Shown here: positions 32,255 to 33,475 of the stretch, piece by piece
How the letters are laid out: the number at the start of each line of letters is the position of its first letter
How positions within the stretch are numbered: the first letter of the stretch is position 1
Assembly (NCBI GenBank): GCA_013003425.1
Contig: JABDJB010000037.1
Coordinates: 1 to 33,475 of the forward strand
Length of the DNA: 33,475 bases
Direction of reading: 5' to 3'
From: Gammaproteobacteria bacterium
GTDB lineage: Bacteria > Pseudomonadota > Gammaproteobacteria > Steroidobacterales > JABDKV01
Notes under the pieces: model-generated
The model's input: only the letters and a program-made list of their open reading frames with translations
The model's database searches: none
What the model was told of the DNA's origin: nothing
Position numbers and translations under genes: made by a program

Positions 32255-33475
32255 TTATACCTTCTGGCGCAGGCGGTCCAGCGCCTCGCTGAGCCGGTTG
32301 GTGACCTCGTTTTTGTACAGGCCGCGGCGGCTCACGTCGCGTGGCACATGCATGTTGGTATCGAAATGGCGCTCAGGGTCCTCCAGTACATCACGCCGCA
32401 GGCTGATGCCATGGCGCGCGAACAGTACGGATAGCTGGTCGTAATTGTTGAGCAGGTCACGGCGAGTGGTCTGGTAGCCGTGTTCACACACCCGGCGCCG
32501 GTTCGAATAGCTGAACAGGTTGGCAAAGAACATCCGCGAGTCCTCTCGGTCCGGCTCGAACAGCACGATGTCGCGATTGCCGTAAGTGGACTCATAAGAC
32601 TTGATGCCGACATTCATGCGTGAATGAATGACCGAGCGAAATGTCTGCGACAGGACCGTGGGCAATCCGCCATTGATCAGTCTGCTGTGTTTCTTGCGCC
32701 GGTCGTCGTCGTCGGCAAGATTCGCATCGTAAGGAACAATCGGGTTGATGCAAAGAAGCAGGTCAACCCCTTCGTCCAGCGCTACCGAGGCATGCAAAGT
32801 GCGCTTGAGGGCGCCGTCGACATAATAGCGGTCATCGATTTCCACCGGCGGATAGAGTCCGGGCAAAGCTGTGCTGGCCTGGATTGCCTTCGAGATCGGT
32901 ACGTGATCATGACCGGGCGCGCCAAAGCGGACGGACTCACCGGTGTCGATGTCGGCAGCAACTACAAACAGCTTGCGCGTCAGCTCGCGAAAGTCATTGG
33001 TGTGACCACGGGTCTGGTAGAGATCAGCGAGGAAATGCTCCACCGGAGCGTTATCAAAAACGCCGGTGGGGATGACGCGGGTAAAATTGGTAAGGGCGCC
33101 GAAAAATCCTTTGTCTATCGGGTGGCGCAACATGTCCCAGACGGTTGCGGTTACTGCGCGCGGCAGGCGCCTGACCCGACGAATGTATTCACGCCATGCC
33201 GGCGTCATAAATACCCAGCGGCCGATGGGGTGGGCGCGTGAGTCGGCTGAAATAAATATGCGGGCGATCTGGTCGGTGCTGAAACCATTGGCCAGGTTCG
33301 ACGCAATGAAGGCGCCGGCGCTCACCCCGACGTATACCTCCATTTCGTGCAGGTCTATACCTTCGAGCGCCTCGTCGAGGGCGGCCAGTACGCCAACTTC
33401 GTAAATACCGCCAAGCGGGCCGCCGCCAGCAAGGGCCAGGCCAAAACGGCGGCCACTGCGCTTGCCGGGCCCCTC
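32255..33475 (-). CDS. Patatin-like phospholipase (N-terminus cut by window edge)
   Basis: At least 406 residues are visible and the frame stays open to the window edge, so the start lies outside. The patatin active site is complete: the oxyanion loop LALAGGGPLGGIYEVGVL, nucleophile Ser in VGVSAGAF (GxSxG), and Asp in YYVDGALKR (DGA). The C-terminal region of about 180 residues beyond the catalytic core is rich in Arg and was not recognised. It probably hydrolyses acyl chains from phospholipids or other acylglycerols; released fatty acids could feed FadD next door, which is an inference. It is convergent with fadD. Confidence 0.9.
   Translation of the reverse strand, partial: EGPGKRSGRRFGLALAGGGPLGGIYEVGVLAALDEALEGIDLHEMEVYVGVSAGAFIASNLANGFSTDQIARIFISADSRAHPIGRWVFMTPAWREYIRRVRRLPRAVTATVWDMLRHPIDKGFFGALTNFTRVIPTGVFDNAPVEHFLADLYQTRGHTNDFRELTRKLFVVAADIDTGESVRFGAPGHDHVPISKAIQASTALPGLYPPVEIDDRYYVDGALKRTLHASVALDEGVDLLLCINPIVPYDANLADDDDRRKKHSRLINGGLPTVLSQTFRSVIHSRMNVGIKSYESTYGNRDIVLFEPDREDSRMFFANLFSYSNRRRVCEHGYQTTRRDLLNNYDQLSVLFARHGISLRRDVLEDPERHFDTNMHVPRDVSRRGLYKNEVTNRLSEALDRLRQKV

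Noticed and set aside
1-33475. tRNA, rRNA, prophage, insertion sequence or integrase genes
   Set aside because: None was recognised by reading both strands; tRNAscan and Infernal would be needed to exclude small RNAs fully.

Overview
This GC-rich window is densely packed bacterial chromosome with 36 confident protein-coding genes, one of them cut by each edge. No RNA gene, CRISPR array, transposase gene or prophage was recognised. Gene content points to a heterotrophic gammaproteobacterium, probably marine or soil and perhaps near the Xanthomonadales, Woeseiaceae or Chromatiales: FadE/FadD beta-oxidation enzymes, a lactate-dehydrogenase-like NAD malate dehydrogenase, YajQ, a YcgN-type cysteine-cluster protein and PEP-CTERM proteins. 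The placement is an inference from gene families. No intergenic gap exceeds about 260 bases.

Left part (1-8531). It opens with the N-terminus of fadE on the minus strand, a glycine-zipper lipoprotein and mdh. A minus-strand operon follows, reading vWA-domain lipoprotein, ECF sigma factor, then a putative membrane anti-sigma protein with a duplicated C-terminal domain. Diverging from it is a plus-strand operon of GntR/YtrA regulator, ABC ATPase, ABC-2 permease and BON lipoprotein, with a perfect inverted repeat over its promoter.

Middle (8515-19126). An atypical SDR and a GIY-YIG protein lie on the minus strand. On the plus strand come an APC permease, then a GNAT acetyltransferase, a secreted subtilase-like protein whose catalytic Asp appears to be Glu, an M14 carboxypeptidase, an SGNH hydrolase and an ABC exporter resembling lantibiotic-type exporters. 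A minus-strand pair of CotH-kinase-like lipoprotein and DUF4956-like membrane protein follows. A REP-like hairpin separates the exporter from this pair.

Right part (19127-33475). A plus-strand run holds a TlpA-like lipoprotein, yajQ and ppc. After a palindromic repeat element come a minus-strand secreted M20 amidohydrolase and two PEP-CTERM proteins, the second preceded by a consensus sigma-54 promoter. Next are a YcgN protein coupled to an iodotyrosine-deiodinase-like nitroreductase, a D-2-hydroxyacid dehydrogenase, a Nudix hydrolase, an ahpC-ahpD peroxide defence operon of the mycobacterial type, fadD, and a partial patatin-like phospholipase.

The best candidates for something undescribed are the GNAT/Glu-subtilase/M14/SGNH/exporter run, the vWA/ECF/duplicated anti-sigma operon, and the CotH-DUF4956 pair that lacks its usual polyphosphate-polymerase-like partner.
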